A stretch of 64,000 nucleotides of DNA from Diploptera punctata (GCA_030220185.1 JASPKZ010007537.1:536978-600977), one strand, 5' to 3'; positions 10,176 through 21,041 are shown, counted from the stretch's first letter. Made by a program: numbers and translations. Notes: generated by a model from the sequence alone, not told the origin.

Positions 10176-10484
10176 AGTTACGATCTAGACGCAAATTTTT
10201 CTCTTATATACGTTGTAATTCCCTATCGCCAAATGCTTTTGAAACCATTGCTTCTATCTTTGCAAATGGCAGCTTCTTAGTTAAGAAGACATTTATTGGG
10301 AATTTAACATTACTTTATAAGCTAGTAAGGCTTCTAATGATGTTTTTATTATTAATTTAACATTTCTCAATGAAAGATAAATTAAATTTGAAGATAGAAA
10401 GATAGAAGCAATGGTTTCAAAAGCATTTGGCGATAGGGAATTACAACGTATATAAGAGAAAAATTTGCGTCTAGATCGTAACTC

Positions 10485-10559
10485 GCCTCGGTAGCTCAGT
10501 TGGTAGAGCACTTGGCCCGGAAAGCCAAGGGTCCCGGGTTCGAGTCCCGGTCTAGGCGA
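10485..10559 (+). tRNA. tRNA-like gene in inverted element, plus copy
   Basis: Cloverleaf-compatible: acceptor stem with one mismatch, D arm GCTC/GAGC, T arm CCGGG TTCGAGT CCCGG, A and B boxes intact. The anticodon loop reads CCGGAAA, which would give GGA (Ser) but has C instead of U at position 33, and there is one extra base before the anticodon stem. Likely a tRNA-derived pseudogene rather than a working tRNA. Confidence 0.45.
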
Positions 10560-10700
10560 AAATTTTTCTCTTCAAATTTAATACTTTAGTTGCCTGTTAG
10601 ATGTCTCAGTGGGTCAGTATGTTGACCGCATGCCATCCATGACATATACGAGCAAATAAGGTAACTAAAAAGTTAATTTTGTCTAGTAACTCCTTATAAA

Positions 10701-11027
10701 GGAGAGGCTGTAGCTCGACAACGGGCTACGCCATTATAGAATTATCTTTATTTATGTATAAACAATTTATTAAAATGTACAAAGAAACATCAAATCAAAA
10801 TATATACTTACTGCAATTGTTAAACATTTAATAATATTATAACACATGCGTGTTATAACATCAAAATATGAGGCTTTACCGCTGAAAAGTAATGTATAAA
10901 TTCTCAATAAAAGTACTTTGAATAGAAGTCATTAGGTGGCGTTAGTAGCGACAGCTACCGACATTTTGATAAAAGAGAGTTGTATAAGTGGAAAGAATTG
11001 TTGACGTTCGTATCGGAGCTCGGATGG
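10701..11027. other. No recognisable feature
   Basis: AT-rich, no ORF or repeat end identified. Confidence 0.4.
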
Positions 11028-11033
11028 TGTAAT

Positions 11034-11093
11034 CAGAATCATACTGATGCGCAGAGTCATAGATTTGGGATTCGAATCCCAGTCCGAGCGTTA
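11034..11093 (+). repeat. tRNA-like sequence
   Basis: The acceptor halves GCTCGGA/TCCGAGC pair perfectly and a T arm (TTGGG ATTCGAA TCCCAG) is present. The middle cannot be folded into a convincing anticodon arm, so this is a tRNA-derived repeat or pseudogene. Confidence 0.4.
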
Positions 11094-11164
11094 ATTTTTT
11101 CTTTCTAAAATAAAACTATGTCCAATTCTGGAAAAAGTTAATTTGAAATATAACATCAAAACAT

Positions 11165-11470
11165 GTTGTGTTGGAAAAGTCTTTGTGATTAAATCCTTAC
11201 TTTTAACCAAATTCAGAAAGACACAAATGGCTATTGTGAGTTATCTGTAAAAAGATAGACATAAACAAATGCTGTCATGGACTTTTTTGTAGAGCTTTTT
11301 GAGATATTCAATTCTGTATACATTAATTTTGTGTATTTGTTATGGTTTAGACAGCGTAAGTCATTTAAGCAGCCAAAAAGAAATGTTTTTAGTGCACCAA
11401 AACACTTTTTCTTTATGTTATATACGTTAGTTATCACAAAATAATTTTCTAAATTATGGCAAAAACCTCA
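11165..11470 (-). repeat. Helitron-family internal fragment
   Basis: Shares gttatctgtaaaaagatag, tttttgtagagctttttgag and gtttgttatggttta-type blocks with the Helitron copies at 38888-39847 and 51418-52242. Ends not located. Confidence 0.5.
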
Positions 11471-11534
11471 TTCAAACAGGCCAAGTAGTTTTTGAGTCCA
11501 AAAAAGACAGACTTACAGACATTTATATTTATAT

Positions 11535-12000
11535 ACAGAGTGTCCCAAATTGATGAATACACCCTTTCAAATGTTGTTTCTCAGCAACAAAATGAGACAG
11601 AAATACAATTTTTGTTGTGTATGATCCACAAGGCACTGGAAAAGCATAGTAACACATTCATTGATCTTCACATCTTTATAAACAACAATGGCGGCGAGAT
11701 TATCATTCGATGAATGTAAGTGGATACTGAAGTGTTATTGGAAAGTGGAGAGTGTTGTTGAAGTGCAAAAACGTTCGATGGTTGAAATTGGGACACAATC
11801 ACCAACAAGGGTAACAATAACAAGAATCCAAGACAAGTTTGAAGACAATGGAACGGTGCAAGATGTGTTGAAAATTCGGTGCGGAAGAAAGAGACGTTCG
11901 ACTGATAATATTTTAGTACTTGTTGCAACACTGAAGAAGTGCACTCAGTTCAAACATAGATTAGGATGAAATTTTGTACCAAGACCTCGCTAAACTTATA
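11535..12000 (+). pseudogene. Transposase-like N-terminal HTH fragment
   Basis: ORF at 11688-11969 reads FDECKWILKCYWKVESVVEV, TQSPTRVTITRIQDKFEDNG, CGRKRRSTD. This resembles the N-terminal helix-turn-helix (DUF4817-like) leader of insect transposases. It is preceded by an element-like start (cagagtgtcccaaattgatg at 11536). The catalytic DDE part is missing. Confidence 0.6.
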
Positions 12001-12574
12001 GATACAATGGTTTCAATCTATAGGTACTGAGGAGAAAAATAAACAGTTTTTTGTTTCTCGTGTAAAATATGTATTTTGTTAGTTACGCAGTATTGTACCT
12101 TAAGCGACAATATAATTCTTCTGTACGTGTGTATGTCACTGAACTCCACCTAAACGACTGAACCGATTTAGATGAAATTTTATGCGTATGTCTGATTGGA
12201 TCCCTCGATGGTTTTAGATTTACAATTGGACCCTCTAAAACAGTTAGGTATAGGAGTTCACCTGAAGTAAAAATTGAAAAATCGCTCTAAAGGTCACATT
12301 TTTTCATGTTTCACAATGAAACTCAGTATAACCTATTAAAATAAACCGAGGTAGGTATTGTACAAAAATGAGTGGAATCTGACAAACAGAAGTGGAGGTT
12401 TACTTGAAATCCAAAATTAAAAACTACCTAAATGACTTAACCGATTTTGATGAAATTTTTTGTGTGTGTTTGAGTGAGTCCCTGGATGGATTAGATTCAC
12501 AATTGGACTCGGTATGTGGTGCTGTGATCGGGTTATAGGAACTTTTTTATATCAGATGTGTAGTCATTTGTATT

Positions 12575-12995
12575 ATCGACTCTATAATGAAATTATACAA
12601 GACAATGGCAGTTACTATTATTACTTATGGATCCAAAACATGGACAGTGACAACACAACAATCTGCCAGAATACAAGCTGATGAAATGAAATTCCTCAGA
12701 CCAATAGCAGGATATCAAAGAACAGACAAAAAACATAACACTGAAATAAGTCAACAACTAAAAGTAGAGGAATTAAACACAACAACAGTGAAATACAGAA
12801 CAAACTGGAAAGAACACTTAGCAAGGATGAATGAGAATAGAATATCAAAAGCAGGATACAACTATTCACCACGAGGAAGAAGAAGTTTGGGAAGACCAAA
12901 GAAAAGATGGAAACAGCAGCAATTTGGAGCCAGAACAGGCTAGTAAATAAGCCTAAACCGTGACGAAGAAGAAGAAGAAGGAGAAGAAACATTCT
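12575..12995 (+). mobile_element. LINE C 3' end
   Basis: ORF at 12587-12943: MKLYKTMAVTIITYGSKTWT, EMKFLRPIAGYQRTDKKHNT and GRRSLGRPKKRWK, the C-terminal RT region of a non-LTR element distinct from LINE A. The tail is rich in (GAA)n. 5'-truncated. Confidence 0.75.
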
Positions 12996-13124
12996 GCACG
13001 AGAACAATGTGACATCATGCATGCTTCTTGAGCCACAAAAAATGGCAGCGAGGAGTTTACTTGTGAACTTATTTAATAATGTGTTGACGTATCGATTTAC
13101 ATCTTAATTAGTGAATTTTATGAT

Positions 13125-13580
13125 AAATAATAGTTTAAAAAACTAAAACAACATGCTTTATTGAAAACCGAACTAAAAAATGAAAAATAATTTTAATATC
13201 CAACACACTTGGGATAAAATTAAAGTGGTCAACAAAAAATCATCTCCAACACATCTAGAATAAAACTATAGTTATCTAAAAAAAAATAATTTTATCATTA
13301 AAAGCGTGGGGTGCTCTATATCAATTAATGTATTTGATAATAAACAGATATTGGTAAAAGTAAAGTCTCTAAGAAGAACATGTGAAAATCATAAAAAGCA
13401 CCCCACGCTTTTGATGGTAAAATTATTTTCATTTTGTTGATAACTCTAGTTTTATTCTATATGTGTTGGAGATGATTTTTTTGTTGACCACTTTAATTTT
13501 ATCCCAAGCGTGTTGGAAATTAAAATTATTTTTCATTTTTTAGTTTGGTTTTCAATAAAGTGTGTTGTTTTAGTTTTTTA
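13125..13580. repeat. Fold-back repeat with conserved loop, copy 1
   Basis: Arms of about 190 bp (aaaactaaaacaacatgctt and its complement) around a loop (attaatgtatttgataataa). The loop and inner arms are conserved at 52262-52580, where the arms are shorter. Confidence 0.8.
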
Positions 13581-13689
13581 AAACTATTTTTTATTTTTTA
13601 GTTTTAATATTTTACAGAATACGATAAAAATGTAAATATCTTAAAATTCGATACTATTGTAATATGAGCTAAAAATAATACTCTTCTAA

Positions 13690-13800
13690 AAAAAAATCCT
13701 CCGGGCTGGATTTGAACCAACAACCTATGGATTAGTGAAATTATATACCACTACAGTCTACCGCTCTACCAATTGAGGTCTTATAACGATTGACTAAAAA
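13690..13800 (-). repeat. tRNA-like segment in composite repeat, copy 1
   Basis: Minus strand has tRNA-like A- and B-box regions (complements of tctaccaattgagg and ggatttgaacc), with about 20 extra bases in the anticodon region. Repeated at 52700-52800. Confidence 0.5.
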
Positions 13801-13839
13801 GTTGATAAGTCCACAACCTATTATACCGGTTTTTATTTT

Positions 13840-14165
13840 TTTGATTTTCTGATGTTTCTGGCCAGGATTTTAGAAAACATTTATGAAATTATTGTATTAT
13901 CATTGGTCCTTTACAAGTATACAAAGTTTCAAGTCGATCCAATGATTTTAACTGGGTGAAAATTGTGTTGAAAGATTCTGTTACATAATTACAGACACTT
14001 TTTTTATTTTCTGATGAATCTGGCCATGATTTTAGGAACAAATTATGAAATTATTGTATTGCCATTGGTCCTTTACAAGTATACAAAGTTTCAGGTCGAT
14101 CCAATGATTTTAAGTGGGTGAAAATCGCGTTGAAAGATTCCGTTACATAGATACACGTCAAGCTA
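13840..14165. repeat. Tandem ~170-bp repeat, two units
   Basis: Two units each containing tctgatg, tggccaggattttag, tcctttacaagtatacaaag and aagtcgatccaatgatttta. Three related units occur at 52840-53325. Confidence 0.8.
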
Positions 14166-14370
14166 ATATAAAGCGTATAAAAAGTAACTTTTTATTATTG
14201 TCTGGCCATGACAGGAGAATTTAATTTTCGGGCAGGACAACATCTGTTGGGTACGCTAGTATAGATATAAAGATAAAGATTAGCAATGTATGGTATTATG
14301 AATTTCCTTAATGTACTGAAAATTGACTCTACACTATATAGCATATGGTACGTGGCAGTGTCAAACTTAC

Positions 14371-14953
14371 CTTTCCTGATGAGAAGGCTGGTGACTCTCC
14401 TGAGTGCCTCACGAGGTGACCGATGGAAGAACTTGGGCGACAGGTTTGGAGGCAACGTGAGTGGTTTTCTTGAGTCTCTAGATTCCCATGGACTTGGAGT
14501 ATTGTGTCCAGGGCTGTGACCAGGAGCAAGACGATCCAGATGTTCAATAGAAGCAGGCCGAGGTTGTTGTCTATGTCGTGGATACCATCCTCGACCAGGT
14601 CCACCAGCCAGTCGAAGTAGTTCAGCTCCAACAAGAGCTTGACTCAATCCTCCTGAACCAAGAGCTACGCCAGTCCCATGTCCAGGTAAAGGACCTGTCC
14701 CCGCTCTTCTATAACCTCCTGTAGCCAGACCTCCTGGTCTTGGTGCTGTTCTAGCCATTCCTGGTATGTCAGGAGCTCTTCTGTGTGGTGTTCGAGGGAT
14801 ATCACAACCTCTGGCAAAAATTGGGGTTTCTGGAAGTGAGCACGATGTTTGGAGAGTCTCCTCTCTGGGTGATTGTGCTTGACGCTTTTGAAATGTTCTA
14901 CGTCTTAATGGTCCTGGTAGTTCAGAAGGCAAAGTACGTCGTTCTGAAGGAAC
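14371..14953 (-). CDS. Exon 4 of adhesion-receptor-like gene (Arg/Pro/Gly-rich tail)
   Basis: Minus-strand exon of 583 nt. The acceptor (tttaattgcag) lies above 14953 and a consensus donor (gtaagttt) below 14371. It opens in phase 0, matching the exit phase of the 29588-30969 exon 14.6 kb upstream. The 194 codons begin VPSERRTLPSELPGPLRRRT and include an Arg/Pro/Gly-rich middle, then PSPWESRDSRKPLTLPPNLS and SPREALRRVTSLLIRK. One base is left over, so at least one more exon must exist at lower coordinates or outside the window; I could not find it. The high G+C and clean splice sites support a real exon. Its function can only be inferred from the tail as a whole. Confidence 0.82.
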
Positions 14954-15780
14954 CTGCAATTAAATGTGACTTTATTAGTGTTTTATTTATGAATTATATG
15001 TAGACCATCATTATCAACTTCAAGAATTGGGTCCATTCCAACTTAAAAATTATTTATTTATTGATCTGTCTATATTTTTATGTTGTTTTTCGAAGTTTCT
15101 ATTGCAAATGATATATACTGTAAAATGTTACTGATAATCTTTCATTGGTCATACATAAGACATTAAATGCAGATGAAATGCAATTATTATGCAGTTTCAA
15201 ATGTAAACGTCATAAATAAAGAAAGGCAATTTTATTTTAGAAAATGTTTCACAAGAAACAAAATTACTAGGCTTAAACGCGTTTTATTTTATTCAACAGA
15301 TATAGTATATATAGTCCGGTCAAAATAGACATTTCAATTTATAAAAATTTGCATAGAGCTGAAAATTAGTATGAATGTTGGGAACACCATTATAAATGAA
15401 ATGTGAAAAATCCCCATCGATTCCACATCTGCAAAAAAATTTATTCAAGGTCAAAGTTCGCGAATATGGGTTTTTTGCATTTTCCAGCCAAACGGTAAGT
15501 TTTATCATAAAAATAGGTCAGACAAAGGTTGTAGATCATGTAATTGTCTACACAAATTGTTCCTATACGTTTTTTCATAAGAGTCACCATTCCTGAGATA
15601 TCGCGATTCTAAAATTTGAAGAAGTCGTATACTACATAATAATGCACACATTTCCGCACCACCTATGAGGTAGTGTATTTGGCACATTCTTTTTAATGTG
15701 GTTTCTTCGAAAGGTATACTCCACAATCTATTGTGATTAAGTTTAATTAAATAATATTGCATTATATTAAATTAATGTTG
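14954..15780. other. Intron DNA, nothing recognised
   Basis: Upstream of the exon 4 acceptor on the minus strand. AT-rich, no convincing ORF or repeat terminus. Confidence 0.5.
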
Positions 15781-15784
15781 GGAA

Positions 15785-15960
15785 GTAAACATTATGAGGT
15801 ATAATCATTAAAATTCATCGGAGAACATATTGTTTAAACAACTCATCGGAGTTATGGCTGAAGATGAACATGACTATGTTTGAAATCGCGATATCATGGA
15901 AGCATGAATCCTATGAGGTGAGTTGTTTAAACAATATGTTCTCCGATGAATTTTAATATT
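15785..15960 (+). mobile_element. Penelope-like element copy F (short fold-back)
   Basis: The left end aacattatgaggt is followed by inverted arms of about 40 bp (15810-15847 and 15912-15952, containing ggagaacatattg) around a single ribozyme-like motif. No coding sequence or clear target duplication was seen. It lies in a host intron or flank. Confidence 0.65.
15858..15893 (+). ncRNA. Hammerhead-like motif, Penelope family F
   Basis: CUGAAGA, extra U, stem GAACAU/AUGUUU with a 4-nt loop, GAA, palindrome AUCGCGAU, then A. Helix I of five pairs, two of them G-U wobbles (UAUGG with UCAUG). Confidence 0.52.
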
Positions 15961-15989
15961 CCATTAATTGAAAAATGGTACAATTGGGA

Positions 15990-17110
15990 ATGATTTAAGT
16001 GACAAAAATTATTTTTAATTCTGTCTAATGTTAATCTGACTGATAATCTTCGAATTCTACTTCGACAGTTATGTCTTGTTCGATTTTTTCTTCTTCTTGC
16101 TGGATATTTGTTAATTGTCCTGAGAAACATGTATCAGTTATTTCCTCATTGAAATCATATAAATCTTCATCTGTTCCATTTGATTCAACATTGGAGCAAA
16201 ACTGGCCTTGACAATTGGTACATACTGGTGAACAAAATAATCCGACTTTTTTACAGCCACATTTTGCACTACAACCCATTTTGCAATTGCAAAAAATGAT
16301 GTTAAGAATATTTGTGGAGCAAGTGGGAGTAACGTTTCAATTGGTTCCAAAGTATTATCTATTAATTGACCCAATTGCAATTTTGATTTGAAATATCTAG
16401 GCTTACAGCAGTCATAATACTGTGGCTGATATTAGTACATACTAGTTTTAATAGTTCTAGTTTAATTGTTTATTTTTAAGAATTACTTGTTCCAAAAAAT
16501 AAGTCAATGACTCCAGAACATCGCTGTTAATATTTTCAAACATTCGACTAGGCGGGGGGTAATTGGTATTATCAAATACTAAAGATTCAATGTCCTCTCG
16601 AATGATTTCTGCTGCAGCTTTGATGATTCTAAATTATTCTTCCTTTTCATTTTGACTTTTTTTCTCATATGAAGCTTAGTTAAGAATATCGTGATGATCA
16701 GACTTCAATTTCAATCGAATCTTAATTGTTTTATTATCTAAAGCTGGATTTCTAAAATTATTTTGTAATTCTTCCAATCACTTTTTTCTCCATCGCAACA
16801 TTAGTAGATTCATCTTGAGAACGACCAATTTTATCCCCAGTGGTGGGTCTCAAGAAGGAATTATAGCAGTTATTACGGTACCTAGCCTCGGCAGCAACTT
16901 AATCATATTCGTACTGAATACGTGCAGTAAAATGTTTTACTACGTCATCAGTACGAGTCCGAGCTACCTTTGGATTCTTTAAATTCAAGTGTAGCAACTT
17001 TATGAATTTTACGTCTAACATTTTGCTCTTTTTTCTTCTCAGCCTCTTCATTCGCTTCATCTCCACAAAATAAGCAATCTTTTTTAATGCGTTTATAAAT
17101 TCGACCCTAA
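15990..17110 (-). pseudogene. Decayed transposon-type ORF with Cys-rich C-terminus
   Basis: Near 17070 the minus strand reads KKDCLFCGDEANEEAEKKKE, later LVAAEARYRNNCYNSFLRP-like sequence with stops. At 16031-16330 a CxC-type domain reads MGCSAKCGCKKVGLFCSPVC, TNCQGQFCSN, preceded by FCNCK one frame away (single-base frameshift). Such two-part proteins are common in insect mobile elements; the family is not certain. A Harbinger-like end (ttcgaccc then taa) closes it at 17107. Confidence 0.5.
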
Positions 17111-17160
17111 GAGGTAAGAATGAACAGACAAAATGTTTTAATTATTAAACAAACCTCTTA

Positions 17161-17767
17161 GGGTCGCATGTTTGGACGCATTAGACAGTAAAATGCCTTC
17201 TCTGCTGAGCAAGTTGTATGCTAATATGATTTTGCTTACTCAGAAATCTGTTCATGCGATAATAATTGGTTAAATTTGTAAGCTACCTGCGGAGGTAGCT
17301 TAAATGAGCAACTCAAATTAAAATCCCGAAGGGAACCGAACGGGAACCGATGGTAATCGATGTACTTTGCTGCTTTATCCAACATTTATCCAAGATGTCG
17401 GACCTTGAAGACTTCGATCATGTTTTCGGTATACACGGAGAAGAGGAATTTGATAGAGTCTACCAAAGAATTCAACTGGAAGAACAGGAGAATCGGCGTA
17501 ATATTGCGTGTCGCAGACGTGTTTGTATACGGTATTATTTGCAGGATGCAAGCATAAATGCATTCCTCTATAGCAGACGAAAATAACGGAATTGGTTTTA
17601 TCGCTGAGAATTCTGGGTAATTCGTTGCCAATATTACGAAAACGTCGACTCTCATGCATGACCGATAAGTCGGCCGTTAATTCGTTCTCAGCAATTGCTC
17701 ACAGTGAATCAGCTCACTAGTGATTGGAAGTAATTTGAGTAGAGAGTAATGTTCTAACATACGACCC
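17161..17767 (+). mobile_element. PIF/Harbinger-type element, copy a
   Basis: TTA duplications (17158-17160 and 17768-17770) and terminal inverted repeats GGGTCGCATG and CATACGACCC. Contains the 63-codon ORF at 17395. Confidence 0.8.
17395..17586 (+). CDS. 63-residue conserved ORF of Harbinger-type element
   Basis: Starts MSDLEDFDHVFGIHGEEEFD and ends FLYSRRK. An acidic start followed by QLEEQENRRNIACRRRVCIR resembles the N-terminal leader of PIF/Harbinger transposases, without the DDE catalytic domain. Nearly identical ORFs lie at 19899-20090 and 27526-27717. Whether it is translated is unknown; it is likely the residual first exon of a deleted transposase. Confidence 0.5.
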   Translation: MSDLEDFDHVFGIHGEEEFDRVYQRIQLEEQENRRNIACRRRVCIRYYLQDASINAFLYSRRK

Positions 17768-18242
17768 TTAATGTTATACTTCCTATTGTATTTTTAAATA
17801 AAGATCTATAGAAACTCAGTTTCCACCCTCACGGGTCCCCATCTAGGGGATATGTGGATGGCGACCACAAGGTGCCCAAGCTGAGCAAAACATTGTTTCC
17901 ACTTACTTAAGTTTTGCTCCTTACTTTTATCTTTAACTAATCTGGTATTTCTTCCACTTACTTATACCAGACTCTTTTAACTTTACTATCTAACTTTTCT
18001 TGGTTAACTCTTGTTTTTTCGACCCCAACGCAATTAGGGCATCCGAAGGCTAGGGAGTCTTTCCTTTCTTGCATTTCTTCTTTCCTTTAATTTTCTTTTC
18101 TTCTCCAGAGAAGCCTGACCAGAGGCTGTAAGATGGCAGCCCCATCACTGGTCTTGCCTTCTTTTGGCCAGCAACCAATCGAAGGGACTATTATTATGCT
18201 TTCAAATCTTATATGAGAATTTCCCGGATGGATCACGCTGGA

Positions 18243-18300
18243 GGGAAAATTTTCTATAGGATCGTAACAGGCCTTGGCCTAATACTTGGAAGGAAGAAGA
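18243..18300 (-). repeat. LINE C tail fragment
   Basis: Matches the minus-strand 3' end of LINE C copies (ctataggatcgtaacaggcc, ggcctaatacttggaaggaa) seen at 44115 and 47390. Confidence 0.65.
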
Positions 18301-18499
18301 AGAAGAAACTCAGTTTCCTCGATATGTTTGGAATATCTATGGAATAATTGGTTTTAGAAAAATAGTATATATAAATATATATATATGTAGTGCTTTCTGT
18401 GCAAACATATACAGTTGATTTCAGAAATGGAATCTGTACCATGACTATGGTTTCACATATTTTTACTGTTACCATAAAATCGTAACACTGTTACCACAA

Positions 18500-19090
18500 C
18501 AATGGCAATATGGTGGGTAAACATTTTGGTTGAAAATAGAATAACAGAACAAGTGACAAATTTTATATATTTAGAAAGTAATATTTCATTATATGATTAT
18601 CAAAAAGACATATATAAAAATTTAATAAAATACAATTGCTTAAATGGGATTTTGGGAAGAAATTTTAGAAAATCAATGCGAAAAGATATTGAACTCAGTA
18701 TTCATAATGTAATATCTCAACCATCTCTTTTATATGGTAGTGAATGTTGAACATTGCAACAACTGATAAAACAGAATCAACACATCACAAATGAGATTTC
18801 TACAGTCAATAATAGGGGTTACCTCGAGAAACCAAATGAGGGGTGATATTAGAACTCAATGGGGTGTTGAAGAAATGACTGCAGAAGTCCAGTTTCATCA
18901 AAATAAATGGAGACAAGCACGTTCTTAGGATGCCAGAACATCGTTTACCAAAAAAAATGATTAAATTATCACCTTGTAGGAAACAGAGATTTAGGTCAAC
19001 ATCATCGCCGTTTGGACAGATCAGTTCCAGTTGTAGTTCACAGACGGGAATAAACCTAAAACTGTGTTTTTGGCAGAAGAAGAAAAAGAA
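18500..19090 (+). mobile_element. LINE E fragment
   Basis: Decayed RT C-terminus: NRITEQVTNFIYLESNISLY, SQPSLLYGSEC, then after frameshifts RGDIRTQWGVEEMTAEVQFH and RMPEHRLPKKM. Typical LINE end followed by (GAA)n. Confidence 0.65.
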
Positions 19091-19139
19091 GACCATAACA
19101 ACTATGAAAATAAAAATTCACAGCTGTCAATATATTATA

Positions 19140-19470
19140 GATATAAAATCGGAAGAGCAGCTCCATGGCACAAGCAGTTAGATGCTTGCCTTTCACTGCT
19201 GGGGTCCCAAGATTGAGGCTTGGTCAGTCCATGTGGGTTTTGTGGTGGACAAAATGGAGTCTGGGCAGGTATTTCTCAGGCTTTCTCCTGATTTCTCCTG
19301 CCATAAATTTCATTCCACTATTTCTTTATACTCATCTCATTTATTTTCAGTCCATTCATCTGTCCCTGTGAAGGTGCATCAGGGATAGTCAGCAGGCACC
19401 CTTGTTATTCATAGATCTCCAACGTAAGGGATTTCACTGCATCTCATCCCTTGATACGGCCCTGAGTTGT
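19140..19470. repeat. Dispersed repeat R, copy 1
   Basis: Shares about 250 bp with 23640-23890 (cagctccat.gcacaagcag, tttcactgctggggtccc, ggctttctcctgatttt). Possibly a SINE with a degenerate tRNA-like head. Confidence 0.6.
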
Positions 19471-19737
19471 ACACTAATTAACCCATTCAACTCGTATGAC
19501 GTGACGTTCACGTGCGCTCTAGTGAGGCCCAGTCTTCAAATGATGTGACATTCACGTCAAGCGCACAAGCTCATATATTTTGCAATAACTTCCAAACTAC
19601 CCCATAGATGTCTAATGTATTAGCTTTTCTAGGTTCCTGAGAGAAAGTGTGTTGGACGGCCTGCCTTTTTTTTTGTTGTAAGAAATCGTGAAATTAGAAG
19701 TTGTCTGTTTGTTGGAAATATATAGAAGAAATTCTTA

Positions 19738-20294
19738 GGGTCGTATGCAAATACATTACTCTCTACTCAAATTACTTCCAATCACTGGTGAGCTGAGATC
19801 GAATTAACGGCCGCCTTAATCGGTCATGCATGAATGTTGACGTTTTTGTAATATTGGCAACGAATTACCCAGAATTCTCAGCGATAAAACCACTTCCGTT
19901 ATTTTCGTCTGCTATAGAGAAATGCATTTATGCTTGCATCCCGCAAATAATACCGTATACAAACACGTCTGCGACGCGCAATATTACGCCGATTCTCCTG
20001 TTCTTCCAGTTGAATTCTTTGGTAGACTCTATCAAATTCCTCTTCTCCGCGTATACCGAAAACATGATCGAAGTCTTCAAGGTCCGACATCTTGGATAAG
20101 TTTCAAACTACATCGGTTCCCTTCGGGATTTTCACATAAGTTTATATCTTGAGCTACGATCTTAAGCTACCTTGTCAGGTAGCTTTACAATTATTACCGC
20201 GTGAATAGATTTCTGAGTAAGAAAAATGTGTTTGAATAAAACTTTATCAGCAGAGAACGCCTTTTACTGTCTAATGCGTTCAAACATTCGACCC
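19738..20294 (-). mobile_element. PIF/Harbinger-type element, copy b
   Basis: TTA duplications at 19735-19737 and 20295-20297, ends GGGTCGTATG and CATTCGACCC. The 63-codon ORF lies on the minus strand at 19899-20090. Confidence 0.85.
19899..20090 (-). CDS. 63-residue Harbinger-type ORF, copy b
   Basis: Reads MSDLEDFDHVFGIRGEEEFD to FLYSRRK. Differs from the copy at 17395 by a few residues. Incomplete transposase leader. Confidence 0.48.
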   Translation of the reverse strand: MSDLEDFDHVFGIRGEEEFDRVYQRIQLEEQENRRNIARRRRVCIRYYLRDASINAFLYSRRK

Positions 20295-20313
20295 TTAGTG
20301 CTCAGTCTTTGAA

Positions 20314-20927
20314 ATGGCATCTAAGGGGGTGTGTGGTGATGATCGTGATGGGATTCTGAGTTTATTAGAGAGTTTTGTCCTCGAAACATCAGACAGGAGA
20401 CATAACACCGACAGGAAAACTGAGGAAGGGCAAAGGCCTAGGGAAGAAATAAAAAAACCAAGACTCTGCCAGGATGCAATGAAAGGTGCTGACTTGCAAG
20501 ACCAGATCACTGGCCTTCTCCCTATAATGCATCGCACTGTAAGAGGATACAGAAAATTATTTTTCTATTTGCTGGACATATGTATGTTTAACTCTTTTGT
20601 GGTCTACAATAATTTCATAGATCGCAAGACAGCATATTCAACCTTCAGAATAGCTGTCGCCAAGCAGTTATTGGAGACAATTCAGCTGTCATCCTACAAT
20701 GTGAGAGGCCCCCCATCATCAAGTACAACCCCTGTCAGGTTACAGGCAAGGAACTGGGCTCACTTTCCATTGTATATCCCCAACACAGACAATAAAAAGA
20801 AACCCTACAAACGTGTGTTCAAAACAGAACAAAAGAAGTGAAACTACATTTCAGTGCAAAAAGTGTGAAGTTCCACTTCATGTTCCGGAATGTTTCGAGA
20901 TTTACCATACCAAAACATGGTTTTAGG
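20314..20927 (+). pseudogene. piggyBac transposase, internally deleted and frameshifted
   Basis: The first 35 or so residues (MASKGVCGDDRDGILSLLES) look like a piggyBac N-terminus. The frame then jumps to the C-terminal part: GADLQDQITGLLPIMHRTVR, YRKLFFYLLDICMFNSFVVY. After a frameshift near 20838 the Cys-rich end follows (TTFQCKKCEVPLHVPECFEI, YHTKTWF), typical of the DDE_Tnp_1_7 family. Most of the catalytic domain is gone. Confidence 0.8.
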
Positions 20928-21041
20928 TAAGAAGATTTATTCAGAAGCCTTCACTAAAATTTCTAAAGAAAAATATTTATTAAATTCCTTTCTATGAGCA
21001 CTTTTGTGTTTGCATGTAAAGAGCATGACACCTCCAGTCAT

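Larger units (their letters stand above)
10036..10579. mobile_element. tRNA-bearing inverted-repeat element with 12-bp duplication
   Basis: Flanked by aatactttagtt at 10024-10035 and 10580-10591, which splits a SINE C copy. Two arms carry head-to-head tRNA-like sequences (10099-10175 minus, 10485-10559 plus). A 60-bp segment (ttattattaatttaacattt and following) occurs at both 10036 and 10337 in direct orientation. A diverged, split copy lies at 25835-26530. Confidence 0.72.
9797..10700 (+). mobile_element. SINE C copy split by the tRNA-bearing element
   Basis: The head (gtggactagtggttatgctc, tRNA-like) and body (aggagcaagtcctccgggag) run to 10035, and the remainder (gcctgttagatgtctcagtg) resumes at 10592. 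The insert is 10036-10579. The downstream boundary is approximate. Confidence 0.72.
12100..14259 (+). mobile_element. Probable composite Helitron
   Basis: The right end gttgggtacgctag followed by t (CTAG at 14256-14259) is Helitron-like, and the 12120-12560 segment (aaccgatttagatgaaattt) is common in insect Helitrons. The interior holds a LINE fragment, a fold-back, a tRNA-like part and tandem repeats. The left end is not fixed. Confidence 0.4.

Noticed and set aside
10089..10559. Functional tRNA-Ser(GGA) genes
   Set aside because: C at position 33, an extra base before the anticodon stem, acceptor mismatch and location in a mobile element argue for tRNA-derived sequence.
12696..13022. 108-codon minus-strand frame rich in Leu and Ser
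   Set aside because: Antisense shadow of a LINE C RT end and its (GAA)n tail.
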